Positions 8,457-15,881 of a stretch of 64,000 nt of DNA are shown one piece after another. Made by a program: the position numbers and the translations under genes. Origin of the DNA: G963678255 sp963678255 (GTDB taxonomy: Bacteria; Cloacimonadota; Cloacimonadia; Cloacimonadales; WRIO01); contig CAXXTW010000002.1 of NCBI GenBank assembly GCA_963678255.2, forward strand, positions 1,736,001 to 1,800,000, read 5' to 3'. The first letter of the stretch is position 1. Every line of letters begins with the position of its first letter. The notes under the pieces were generated by a model. It did no database searches, was not told the origin of the DNA, and saw only the letters and a list, made by a program, of their open reading frames with translations.

Positions 8457-9122
8457 TTAGCTCACATACATTGTTTTGTATGTCTTTAATTCTATTATCC
8501 CTAATTTTTGCCGCATATATGAGCCACAATCTATACAGATTCGGTTATTCTCTCTAAACTCAATTTCCCCCGATCGAGTGATATGATGCCCTGAAATCAA
8601 CATTTTCTTATTGTCAAATCGAGTCAAATCTTCTTCAGAATACCATAAACAACTGTTTAAAGATTCCATCTCTATAGGTATATCTGGATTCACGCCAGAA
8701 TGTGTTATCAAATGCTTTTGAGTTTCTATCACTGTGGGCATTGATTTTATATAATTTATGTGCGAATCCATTAATGTTAAATGCCTGTCATACGAATCTA
8801 ATGTTTTATCTCCACCATTGATCATCCATAATTCATAACCAATCTGATCTGCAATATAATTATAAAACATCCACTCATGATTCCCCAATAAATGAATCAC
8901 TGAATATCGTTCTCTCAATCCCATTAGCTTTTCATAGATTGATAATGTATCTTTACCACGATCACAACTGTCTCCAGCTACAATTAATAAATCATCCATA
9001 CTTAAATTTATTTGATTCAAGGCTTTGTCCAAAAGATCTGAATATCCGTGTAAATCACTTATAACATATATTTTATTAAAATCATTCTCATTTAAATGCT
9101 CAACTCTTAGTATCAAACTCAT
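8457..9122 (-). CDS. Metallophosphoesterase, PPP-family-like phosphatase
   Basis: The 221-aa cytoplasmic protein carries the calcineurin-like metal-site motifs in order: SDLHGYSDLLDKAL (about 22-35), VAGDSCDRGKDT, LGNHEWMF, a THSG histidine and SGHHIT near the end. These build a two-metal centre that hydrolyses phosphoesters. The GDxxDRG and GNHE spacing is that of the small bacterial and phage PPP-type phosphatases, which act on phosphoproteins or dinucleotide polyphosphates; the substrate is unknown. The start overlaps the upstream gene by 4 bp (ATGA type) and mutM follows after one base. Confidence 0.85.
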   Translation of the reverse strand: MSLILRVEHLNENDFNKIYVISDLHGYSDLLDKALNQINLSMDDLLIVAGDSCDRGKDTLSIYEKLMGLRERYSVIHLLGNHEWMFYNYIADQIGYELWMINGGDKTLDSYDRHLTLMDSHINYIKSMPTVIETQKHLITHSGVNPDIPIEMESLNSCLWYSEEDLTRFDNKKMLISGHHITRSGEIEFRENNRICIDCGSYMRQKLGIIELKTYKTMYVS

Positions 9123-9496
9123 CTTCCTGATCCACTCATTTTTTCTATTCTTTCAACGATTTTGATATGCTCTCGCACTATATTTCCGCCAAGTGCCAAT
9201 TTATAAGTGGTAATTCGAAATTCGTTTTTATTCTCATTCACTTCAATTTTATATATAAATGAATATATAAATTCACTCTTCTTCAACAACAGAGTTCCTT
9301 TCATTTCATACAAAACTTTAAATTCTCTCTTTAAACTGTCTATCACCTCATCTACATTGTAATCTTTTAAAGAAAAACTATGATGATATATCCCCCTTGC
9401 TGTTAAAAAATAACTTATACTTCTTCGTTTGGACATCACAAAATTCAATATAAAATATAAGTAAAACATGATGACTAAATTTAATAAAATCTGCAT
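9119..9496 (-). CDS. Small membrane-anchored protein of unknown function
   Basis: I do not recognise this 125-aa protein. It has one hydrophobic N-terminal segment (about residues 3-20, with LVIMFYLYFILNFV), then a lysine-rich soluble region of alternating strands and helices. No cysteines or catalytic motifs stand out. It leads the operon with the phosphoesterase and mutM and overlaps the former by 4 bp, so the three are co-expressed. A promoter-like TTGACA-17-TTATAG lies about 110 bp upstream. Confidence 0.6.
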   Translation of the reverse strand: MQILLNLVIMFYLYFILNFVMSKRRSISYFLTARGIYHHSFSLKDYNVDEVIDSLKREFKVLYEMKGTLLLKKSEFIYSFIYKIEVNENKNEFRITTYKLALGGNIVREHIKIVERIEKMSGSGR

Positions 9497-9561
9497 ACAT
9501 ACCCTCTATTTGTCTTAAAATTATTTTATTAGATCACAATGACGCTTAGCATTTGCATCTC

Positions 9562-9618
9562 TCAAATTTCTTTGTAAGACTCTAATCCATAAACATCTAT
9601 TACTTCTATAAAATCCAT
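9562..9618 (-). other. 18-codon open frame with a strong ribosome binding site
   Basis: On the minus strand AAGGAGG stands 4 nt before an ATG that opens 18 codons (MDFIEVIDVYGLESYKEI) and a TGA. Just after, another frame reads VLQRNLRDANAKRHCDLIK and a stop. A single-base slip near the TTAGAGTC site would join the two into a protein of about 32 aa. The ribosome site lies inside a promoter-like element, so it may be chance. It could be a leader peptide or a decayed small gene. Confidence 0.25.
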
Positions 9619-9634
9619 TTCTCCTCCTTGTCAA
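9606..9634 (-). promoter_or_regulatory. Promoter-like site for the leftward phosphoesterase-mutM operon
   Basis: Read on the minus strand, TTGACA (9634-9629) and TTATAG (9611-9606) are separated by 17 bp. Transcription would start about 100 bp before the 125-aa membrane protein gene. The -10 is imperfect; no operator is visible. Confidence 0.45.
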
Positions 9635-9720
9635 TAGATTTGTTAAAAAAAATAAAAAAATACTTGCTTTATAGTATTAAGTTTGCTATTATATAAATTA
9701 TAATATCGGAGGTAAATAAA

Positions 9721-10359
9721 ATGAAATTACTCAATCAAAAAATTAGTGATGATTTAAAAAAACTGTTCAATACAATGAATAAAACTGTTCATTTAAAATT
9801 CTTCACCCAAGAAATGGAATGCCATTTTTGCAAAGAAACTCACAACCTTCTCGATGAAATTTCAACTCTTTCTGATAAAATCAATCTTGAAATATTTGAT
9901 TTTCAAAAAGATGAAGAAATTGTTAAAAAATTCAATATCGATAAAATCCCTGCTTTAGTTGTCATGGATGAAAAAGATAGAGGAATTAGATTCTTTGGTA
10001 TCCCTTCCGGTTATGAGTTTTCTTCTCTGATCTCTTCCATCATGCTGGTTTCAACAGGAAAATTGAACCTTAAAAAATCTACCATGGAAGTTCTCGACTA
10101 TATTAAAAAACCCATTCATCTTCAAGTCTTTGTGTCTCCTACCTGCCCTTATTGTCCTCCTGCTGTCATCCTTGCACATCAAATGGCATATTATAGTGAA
10201 TTTGTTACCGCTGATATGGTGGAAGCTTCTGAATTTCAACACTTATCCATAAAATATCAAGTTCAAGGTGTACCAAGAACGATTATCAATGAAACTCAAT
10301 TTATGGAAGGTGCAGCTCCTGAAGAAATGCTCCTGGAAAAAATTAAAGCTTCATTATAA
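9721..10359 (+). CDS. Two-thioredoxin-fold protein disulfide oxidoreductase (glutaredoxin-like)
   Basis: The 212-aa product consists of two tandem thioredoxin folds, each with a redox CxxC: Cys34-His-Phe-Cys37 in the first and Cys142-Pro-Tyr-Cys145 in the second. Each is followed by a cis-proline loop (KIPAL near 77 and GVPRT near 187). This is the layout of the PDO family of thermophiles and anaerobes, which reduces or shuffles cytoplasmic disulfides. The start is preceded by the ribosome site GGAGG. Thioredoxin reductase follows 10 bp downstream and is its likely electron donor. The N-terminal CHFC is unlike the CPYC consensus and probably differs in potential. Confidence 0.87.
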   Translation: MKLLNQKISDDLKKLFNTMNKTVHLKFFTQEMECHFCKETHNLLDEISTLSDKINLEIFDFQKDEEIVKKFNIDKIPALVVMDEKDRGIRFFGIPSGYEFSSLISSIMLVSTGKLNLKKSTMEVLDYIKKPIHLQVFVSPTCPYCPPAVILAHQMAYYSEFVTADMVEASEFQHLSIKYQVQGVPRTIINETQFMEGAAPEEMLLEKIKASL

Positions 10360-10369
10360 GGGGTGCTTC

Positions 10370-11335
10370 ATGTTTGATTTCAGCTTAAATATTACTGATG
10401 AAATTTCTTCTGAAGATCTGTATGATCTGATTATTATTGGTGGAGGACCGGCTGGACTTACTGCCGGTCTCTATGCTGCCAGATATAAACTAAATGTAAT
10501 GATGATTGAAAAATCTTATGCCATTGGCGGTCAAATGGGTTCTACTGAATGGGTGGAAAACTACCCAGGCTTTCCTGAACCAATACTTGGTCAAAAGTTA
10601 GCTCAAGACATGGAAAATCAAGCAAAAAACTTTGGGATGAAACTCCTTAATGCCTTGGTTGAAAAAGTAGAATTGAAAGATACAATAAAAAAAATCTACA
10701 TTGGTGATCAAATCTTTAAAGCAAAAGCTGTACTTATTACAACAGGCGCTTCTCCCAGAAAACTTGGCTTTCCTGAAGAAGATCTCTATAAAGGTCAGGG
10801 CATCAGCTATTGTGCCACCTGTGACGGTCCATTCTATCCTGACAAACAGCTTGCTGTCATCGGAGGAGGAAATTCCGCTTGTGAAGAATCTCTCTTCCTA
10901 GCAAAATATGCTAAAAATATTAAAATTATTCAATTACTAGATCACCTTACTGCCGATCAAATTGTTATTGAAAAATTAAACAATAATCCTAAAATTGAAG
11001 TCTTTCTGAATAACAAACTTGAACATATAGATTTCTCTGACCCTCAAAATAGAAAGATCTCCATTCTCAATACAATTACAAATGATCTTCAGGAAATTAG
11101 GGTCGATGGGATCTTTATCTTTGTCGGAATGCACCCTAACACCGAATTGTTTAATGAATTAGAATTATTCAATGGCTATATCAAAACAAATGCTTCTCTT
11201 CAAACCAGCATTCCCGGAGTTTATTCTGCAGGTGATGTGATTGTCAAAGATCTTCGCCAAGTGGCGACTGCTGTCGGTGATGGTGCGTTAGCTGCTTTCA
11301 AAATAAATAAATTTCTTGAGACTCTAGATATTTAG
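10370..11335 (+). CDS. trxB: Thioredoxin reductase
   Basis: I chose the ATG at 10370 (321 aa) because a GGGG-containing ribosome site lies just upstream and the preceding in-frame codons belong to the previous gene. The flavoenzyme has the FAD motif GGGPAGLTAG (24-33), the redox-active CATC (148-151) and the NADPH motif VIGGGNSACE (163-172), with the closing SAGDV segment that binds FAD. It passes electrons from NADPH to thioredoxin-like partners, most likely the two-domain oxidoreductase encoded just upstream. Its last 12 bases overlap the end of the convergent DUF5916 gene. Confidence 0.95.
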   Translation: MFDFSLNITDEISSEDLYDLIIIGGGPAGLTAGLYAARYKLNVMMIEKSYAIGGQMGSTEWVENYPGFPEPILGQKLAQDMENQAKNFGMKLLNALVEKVELKDTIKKIYIGDQIFKAKAVLITTGASPRKLGFPEEDLYKGQGISYCATCDGPFYPDKQLAVIGGGNSACEESLFLAKYAKNIKIIQLLDHLTADQIVIEKLNNNPKIEVFLNNKLEHIDFSDPQNRKISILNTITNDLQEIRVDGIFIFVGMHPNTELFNELELFNGYIKTNASLQTSIPGVYSAGDVIVKDLRQVATAVGDGALAAFKINKFLETLDI

Positions 11336-13354
11336 TATTGCTCTGAGTTTTACAAATACTGTCTGTTGTTCAATATCCCAATCGGTATATTTGTGTTCTT
11401 TCCTGTTAAATCCACCATATATAAAATAGTTTTTGTAAAACTCCCAGCTCATATTTGCATAAAAACCATAAAGCCCATGAAGATTGTATAATTTATATTC
11501 ACTAGCGTTATACCTAAAACCGCTTTTTAATTGCAAATTGACTTTGAATGTATAAATTAGCTCTGTGTTGATGAGATAATACTTGTTATCAAAAAAATCA
11601 CTTTTTTGCTCTTTGGGATAGTCATAGTAGTTTTGCTTTGAATAAATATATAATTTATCTGTCAAATAACTCCATGCCCATAGTCCAATACTATTAAAAC
11701 GGGCTTGCTTTGCCAAAGTGTATTGATAACTATTACTTGTATAGTAACTAACACCTATACCGCTCTTTCCAGATTTTGTATAAGATAATCCTAATGAAAG
11801 ACTATTTGAATAATATCTGTTATTTCCAATATTAGTTGAAAAACTTCCAATAGTAAAATTATAATTATAATTCTGTATTGTGTTTATACTTCCTGAAATG
11901 CCTGTACTGTGTTCCATAAAATTATATTGATAATTTTTATATGATGTATTTATCCAAGTAGAAAAATTTAATTCTTTAAAGTTACCTATATTCTCTTTGT
12001 CATATTCTGTTCCAAGATAGATCGCTGAATAATTTAAATCAATTGGACTACCTGTTAAATTTACAAATTCTTTCCCAAATTGATTTAGAATACAACTTAC
12101 TTCAAAATCTTTTATCTGATGTTTAAACGTAATATTGGTGATCATATCTGATTTACTTTTTAATCTATCCTGTTTAAAATAGGAAACTGTGTTTGACAAA
12201 CTAAGAGAAGTATCTCGATTATAATAAAATATTGGATTAATTTTATATAGAATATTTTTTGCTTTATCTTCTATTCTAAAATAAACATTATTATTATAAA
12301 CTTCTCGGTCTGTTTTATAATTAACACCAATGGCTCCGTATAAATCATCTTTATTGTCTATTGCCTCTATCTCCTTATCTTTGGCTAATAAAAATCCATA
12401 ATTCATATTTTCGTTATTACCTGTTATTTTACCTGCCCATTGAGGTTGTAAAATATTTCTTGTATAAAAATCAATATCAGTAATATTAAAAACATCCAAA
12501 TCTTCAATAAAGAAATACCTGTTTTCTTCAAAAGTTGGAGCATATTTCAAATTGGAATTATCTGTTTCATAATCCATTGGCACATCTGAAAAATCTGGAT
12601 TTATTGCTATTTTTGTATTTAAAGCAGATGTCGGAGTAAAACTAAAATCAAGACCAGGATTGCCTACTTTTATATTATCTGTTGTATTCTGAGGATACCA
12701 ATTTGCTAATGTATAAGGAATCAAACGAATATTATAATTCCTAGGTAATTTAGTATCGATGGTAACATCTTCTCCGCTTAAAAAATAAGCTTGTTTAAAA
12801 TTGTTGGTAACATAAGGACAAGAATAATAGGATTCATCATTTTGTGTATATCTTGTAAAAATCACCTTCCATTCATAGGGATTACTTCCAAAATACCTTA
12901 AATCTTTAAATGGGATCTTCATAAGACAATGCCAATGTGTTGAATCTATCTGATTCTCATATGTATATTGGCTATTCCACTCATAAGATATATTCAGCTT
13001 TTTATCTCTTATTCCATCTAATTTCTGTCCTTCTGGATAAGCTATAAAAAAATATCCAAAATAATCCTTGGGAGAAGTGATCAGTTGAACTCTTAAGAAA
13101 TCTGCATATTCAAAAGTCTCATCTGCTGCTTTGCGCCCTCGGTAAAAACTGTTATCAAGCTCACAATCCCACTCAAAATATATATTCTGATCATCATTAT
13201 AACTCTTAACTTGTGTTTTTAACCCAAGAGCTTCCTTCGTATCTGGCGAAATCTTAGTAAACTGATTGAATATTTTTGCATTTTCTTCACCTCTCAATTG
13301 ATAAATACAGATTACATACAATAGTATTATAAAAAAAATCTTTATACTTTTCAT
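11324..13354 (-). CDS. DUF5916-type outer-membrane beta-barrel protein with CBM9-like N-domain
   Basis: This 676-aa secreted protein has a signal peptide (residues 1-21), then a domain resembling family 9 carbohydrate-binding or sugar-sensor domains: YFEWDCELDNSFY, and AADETFEYADFLRVQL further on. The junction segment PTSALNTKIAINPDFSDVPMD followed by APTFEENRYFFIEDLDVF is the hallmark of DUF5916 proteins. The remaining 370 residues alternate short amphipathic strands rich in Tyr and Asn, as in an outer-membrane barrel ending at KLRAILNI. The function of the family is not established; transport or surface binding of sugars is plausible. It has its own promoter-like site. Confidence 0.8.
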   Translation of the reverse strand: MKSIKIFFIILLYVICIYQLRGEENAKIFNQFTKISPDTKEALGLKTQVKSYNDDQNIYFEWDCELDNSFYRGRKAADETFEYADFLRVQLITSPKDYFGYFFIAYPEGQKLDGIRDKKLNISYEWNSQYTYENQIDSTHWHCLMKIPFKDLRYFGSNPYEWKVIFTRYTQNDESYYSCPYVTNNFKQAYFLSGEDVTIDTKLPRNYNIRLIPYTLANWYPQNTTDNIKVGNPGLDFSFTPTSALNTKIAINPDFSDVPMDYETDNSNLKYAPTFEENRYFFIEDLDVFNITDIDFYTRNILQPQWAGKITGNNENMNYGFLLAKDKEIEAIDNKDDLYGAIGVNYKTDREVYNNNVYFRIEDKAKNILYKINPIFYYNRDTSLSLSNTVSYFKQDRLKSKSDMITNITFKHQIKDFEVSCILNQFGKEFVNLTGSPIDLNYSAIYLGTEYDKENIGNFKELNFSTWINTSYKNYQYNFMEHSTGISGSINTIQNYNYNFTIGSFSTNIGNNRYYSNSLSLGLSYTKSGKSGIGVSYYTSNSYQYTLAKQARFNSIGLWAWSYLTDKLYIYSKQNYYDYPKEQKSDFFDNKYYLINTELIYTFKVNLQLKSGFRYNASEYKLYNLHGLYGFYANMSWEFYKNYFIYGGFNRKEHKYTDWDIEQQTVFVKLRAILNI

Positions 13355-13375
13355 CTAAACCCCTCATAAAAAAAC

Positions 13376-13404
13376 AATTATTAGAATTATTTTAATATTG
13401 TCAA
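13376..13404 (-). promoter_or_regulatory. Promoter for the DUF5916 barrel gene
   Basis: On the minus strand TTGACA (13404-13399) and ATAATT (13381-13376) are separated by 17 bp, ending about 21 bp upstream of the ATG. This is one of the better sigma70-type matches in the window. Confidence 0.6.
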
Positions 13405-13469
13405 CTAATTCTGTGAATATTTTTCTTACTAAAATATTTGTTTCTTGTCTCTTCTTAAACTAATCTCCT

Positions 13470-14204
13470 TTACACGGATTGAATATGATGGTTCAAACAA
13501 AAAGTCTGTACGATTGCTTTGTTCTTTTTATAAAATGCATCTAAGTTTTGGTTTTTAAAATTCGGATTATGATTCAGTTTCCCAAAAAATAACTGATCAG
13601 TAAATGAAATCTTTTCTAAGATTGGCATGATCTCCTGCTGAACAAACTGTGGGGGAGGATAGGGTTCCATAAAAACCCAGGTTTTAAAGCCCTTATTATG
13701 AAGCCTCTCCAACGAATTCACTCTGTCCTCATAGAGGGCAGTTCCCGGTTCAAAACTACGCCTGAACCGCTCATTTAAAGATACAATTGAAATCCCGTAT
13801 AAGTTCTTTTTGGAAAAACCAGATAATTCCTCTGGTAATATTCCCTTTGTCAAACATGAAATGGGTATATCATTTCTGTTTAACAATTCTATTATTTCTA
13901 GCGTTAATTGAATAATCTCTGGTTGTTGATACATAAAGGGATCTGTTGCAAAACATAATTGTACTGATTTAACTCTATCCTTTTTTTTGGGAATCTCTTC
14001 AGTTAATATTTCTAATGCATTCTTAACAATCTTTGGCTTTAACCACTCACTATAAGAGTCAACCTTCCCAAATTTCATAGCCATAGACATCGCATAACAA
14101 GGATACTTGCAACCATGACTACAACCAAAGACATGATTAATACCATAATCTGCCTCTTTGATATTCGATCGAGACAATAAACTCTTCCTGCTTATCTCTT
14201 CCAT
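13470..14204 (-). CDS. Radical SAM protein, spore-photolyase-like group
   Basis: The 244-aa protein has a cysteine cluster GCSHGCKYPCYA with Cys28, Cys32 and Cys36 and then a partial TIM-barrel pattern: SVQLCFATDPFMY, NDIPISCLTKGILP and FKTWVFMEPYPPP. This matches small radical SAM proteins related to spore photoproduct lyase and the Rv2578c type. They bind a 4Fe-4S cluster and cleave S-adenosylmethionine; the substrate is unknown. The spacing here is CX3CX3C rather than the canonical CX3CX2C. The gene is monocistronic, with a promoter just upstream, and borders the gene-poor island. Confidence 0.72.
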   Translation of the reverse strand: MEEISRKSLLSRSNIKEADYGINHVFGCSHGCKYPCYAMSMAMKFGKVDSYSEWLKPKIVKNALEILTEEIPKKKDRVKSVQLCFATDPFMYQQPEIIQLTLEIIELLNRNDIPISCLTKGILPEELSGFSKKNLYGISIVSLNERFRRSFEPGTALYEDRVNSLERLHNKGFKTWVFMEPYPPPQFVQQEIMPILEKISFTDQLFFGKLNHNPNFKNQNLDAFYKKNKAIVQTFCLNHHIQSV

Positions 14205-14221
14205 TTTTTACACCCTGTTTT

Positions 14222-14250
14222 CATAAATACAATATTTTCTTTCTTGTCAA
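14222..14250 (-). promoter_or_regulatory. Promoter-like site for the radical SAM gene
   Basis: TTGACA (14250-14245) and TTTATG (14227-14222) are 17 bp apart on the minus strand, only about 18 bp before the ATG. The predicted leader would be very short, about 10 nt. Confidence 0.45.
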
Positions 14251-14374
14251 GCTGTTTTTTATTTGCAACAAATCTAATTTATCGAGACCGTCCAAAATAT
14301 ATAAGTTCCCATTAAGCAACTCTGGTACTTATAGGCAAGAAAAGTGAACCTATATGCTCCATATCGATGTATTC

Positions 14375-14403
14375 TTGACATAATCAGTAAAAATCTTTAC
14401 TAA
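14375..14403 (+). promoter_or_regulatory. Promoter-like site before the 53-codon frame
   Basis: TTGACA (14375-14380) and TACTAA (14398-14403) are 17 bp apart. The only open frame downstream is the 53-codon one at 14494. Confidence 0.35.
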
Positions 14404-14493
14404 TTAAAGAAATAATTACCTCAAATCATCTCCTAAATCTGAGTTCCAACTATCTCTATCCCTGATTAAAATGTATAAATGGTACAATCGCCC

Positions 14494-14655
14494 ATGAAAA
14501 AACAGCGTAAAGTCGTAGGGAAACTCGAAGGGGAACGAACAGCTATTCTGATTGAAGACAATGGTTTACCTCATAAATTAACTTACCCATTGGCAAGCTA
14601 TGGCGGAGTCCCTGAGAGTGACTGGAGATTTAATGGTATACCTTCAGAAAAATAA
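14494..14655 (+). CDS. Possible small protein of 53 aa, unknown function
   Basis: The frame runs from ATG at 14494 to TAA. The product begins MKKQRKVVGKLEGER and includes TAILIEDNG, PLASYGGVPESDW and FNGIPSEK. It looks more like real coding sequence than its surroundings, with a higher share of G and C and no AT runs. A short strand-rich protein with an EGxxAxLxxDxG-like core faintly recalls DUF3006-type proteins, but I cannot confirm this. No clear ribosome binding site is visible. A promoter-like TTGACA-17-TACTAA lies about 90 bp upstream. Confidence 0.35.
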   Translation: MKKQRKVVGKLEGERTAILIEDNGLPHKLTYPLASYGGVPESDWRFNGIPSEK

Positions 14656-14694
14656 GGATATAATATTTCAATGAAAAGAGATGAAAATCAAGAT

Positions 14695-14706
14695 CCCCGA
14701 TAGGGG
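14695..14706. repeat. Short palindrome CCCC-GATA-GGGG
   Basis: A perfect 4-bp GC stem around GATA stands out in AT-rich DNA, followed by TTTTCCGGGC. It resembles the ACCCC-ATTA-GGGGT unit at 15382-15395 and seems to belong to the same class of small palindromes. Confidence 0.5.
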
Positions 14707-14807
14707 TTTTCCGGGCTTGAACTTTCTTTGCTTCCATTTATTAATATTTGTCATGTTAAAGCAATTCACCAACGATGAAGCTTAACTTTTATCTTTTATC
14801 TATTATC

Positions 14808-14851
14808 GGCAAATTCTCGATTTGCCATTATCTGTAGTGCGTCAGCACTAC
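14808..14851. repeat. Two tandem perfect hairpins with ATTATC spacers
   Basis: GGCAAAT (14808-14814) pairs with ATTTGCC (14820-14826), and GTAGTGC (14834-14840) pairs with GCACTAC (14845-14851). Both stems are perfect 7-bp, with loops of 5 and 4 nt. The string ATTATC precedes the first stem, separates the two and follows the second. The second stem shares TGTAGTGC with the sequence at the insertion sequence's upstream edge. Confidence 0.6.
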
Positions 14852-15069
14852 CATTATCTTATCCAATTTATGTCAATTTTAGAATTTGGTTTAATTATAA
14901 AGACAATGTTCACTTTTTGTTGCTGACTTTCCTGATTATCCTTTTTCCATCGCTTTTTGAAGTGAACAATCTCATTTATCGAGTTTTTATTATTCTCACG
15001 CCCAATTACCCAATCTCTCTATCCCAAAAAAATATCCAGATATAACAGAGCTATAAATTAGTTATGGAG

Positions 15070-15088
15070 CGAGTTCGGCTCGGACTCG
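15070..15088. repeat. GC-rich hairpin
   Basis: CGAGTTCG pairs with CGGACTCG around a 3-nt loop (seven Watson-Crick pairs plus one G-T). No T-run follows on either side, so it does not look like an ordinary terminator. A smaller GCTC-GAA-GAGC hairpin lies at 15133-15143. Confidence 0.45.
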
Positions 15089-15381
15089 TAATAAAAATCA
15101 GATTTCTTCTTATTCAAAACTCTCATATCAATGCTCGAAGAGCGAAGTTATTGTGATTCTCCTAAGCTTGATTTCTTGGTATATTAACAGAACAATTGAT
15201 GACTGTATTGCTAAGATTGTTATTCCTCTTCCAAAAAAAAAGAGTATAATAATACCAACACAACAACAGGTGACATGTTGTCGAGGTTGTTATTCTCAGG
15301 TACTAAAAACTAATATACTATCACCTGTTTTCTTTTGAGATTACCCAACATCTTTCTCCTTAAGAAATAGAAACAACTTCA

Positions 15382-15466
15382 ACCCCATTAGGGGTGGAAT
15401 ATTGGTAGGCCATGGTTTTAACCATGGTAATATTGCAACACACAACCTAATCCCTTTAGGGGGTTG
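15382..15466. repeat. Composite palindrome cluster
   Basis: Three palindromes lie within 85 bp: ACCCC-ATTA-GGGGT (15382-15395), CCATGGTT-TT-AACCATGG (15410-15427, flanked on both sides by AATATT-like strings) and CCCT-TT-AGGG (15452-15461) nested in CAACC...GGTTG (15443-15466). They look like a REP- or MITE-like non-coding element; no coding frame spans them. Confidence 0.6.
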
Positions 15467-15612
15467 AACAAATATAATATACCTTTTATGGAATCACTCC
15501 CAATAATATCAAAGGTCTAAATAATCTTAATTTACCGAGTTTTTGTTAAAACCTAAATCCTCCAACAAACAACCTCTCTTTAACTTGAAGCTACCTCCTT
15601 GCTAACTCTCTC

Positions 15613-15645
15613 CTTCCTTATTCCTTCCTTGGTGCTTCCTTGGTG
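15613..15645. repeat. 11-bp tandem repeat, three units (array 1)
   Basis: The units are CTTCCTTATTC, CTTCCTTGGTG and CTTCCTTGGTG: a fixed CTTCCTT heptamer followed by four variable bases. The same unit type recurs, five copies long, in another gene-free stretch at 57919-57973. One or two decayed units may precede it. Confidence 0.8.
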
Positions 15646-15881
15646 TTATTTCCATTAGAATTAGTAAAAGAATCTGCTATAAAATCTTGTGTTAAAATTA
15701 TTAAAGTCCTTCAGGTTAAATATAAAAATTTCGAACATTGTGACTAATTTATAGTTTTCTTTCAGCATTTTCTGAAATTTCTGTGGATCACTGACTTTTT
15801 TTGTGGGTTAATAAAATAATCTGTCACGAAATGACATCTCGATTGTTATATATTATAGAGACACAAGCACAAGAGGTAATG

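Larger units (their letters stand above)
14205..15881. other. Gene-poor variable region
   Basis: About 1.7 kb lacks any convincing gene. It holds a 53-codon open frame with a promoter-like site, at least seven short perfect or near-perfect palindromes between 14695 and 15466, a long-range inverted repeat (15265-15273 with 15321-15329), and an 11-bp tandem repeat (15613-15645). A 61-codon plus-strand frame at 15153-15338 has no ribosome site and low-complexity composition, and I do not consider it a gene. I see no tRNA, rRNA or CRISPR pattern here. Confidence 0.7.

Noticed and set aside
14205..14460. Remnant of a second transposase or integrase gene
   Set aside because: No frame gives more than a few codons with family-like motifs.
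15153..15338. 61-codon open frame in the island
   Set aside because: It has no ribosome site, biased low-complexity composition, and spans one arm of an inverted repeat. It looks like chance.
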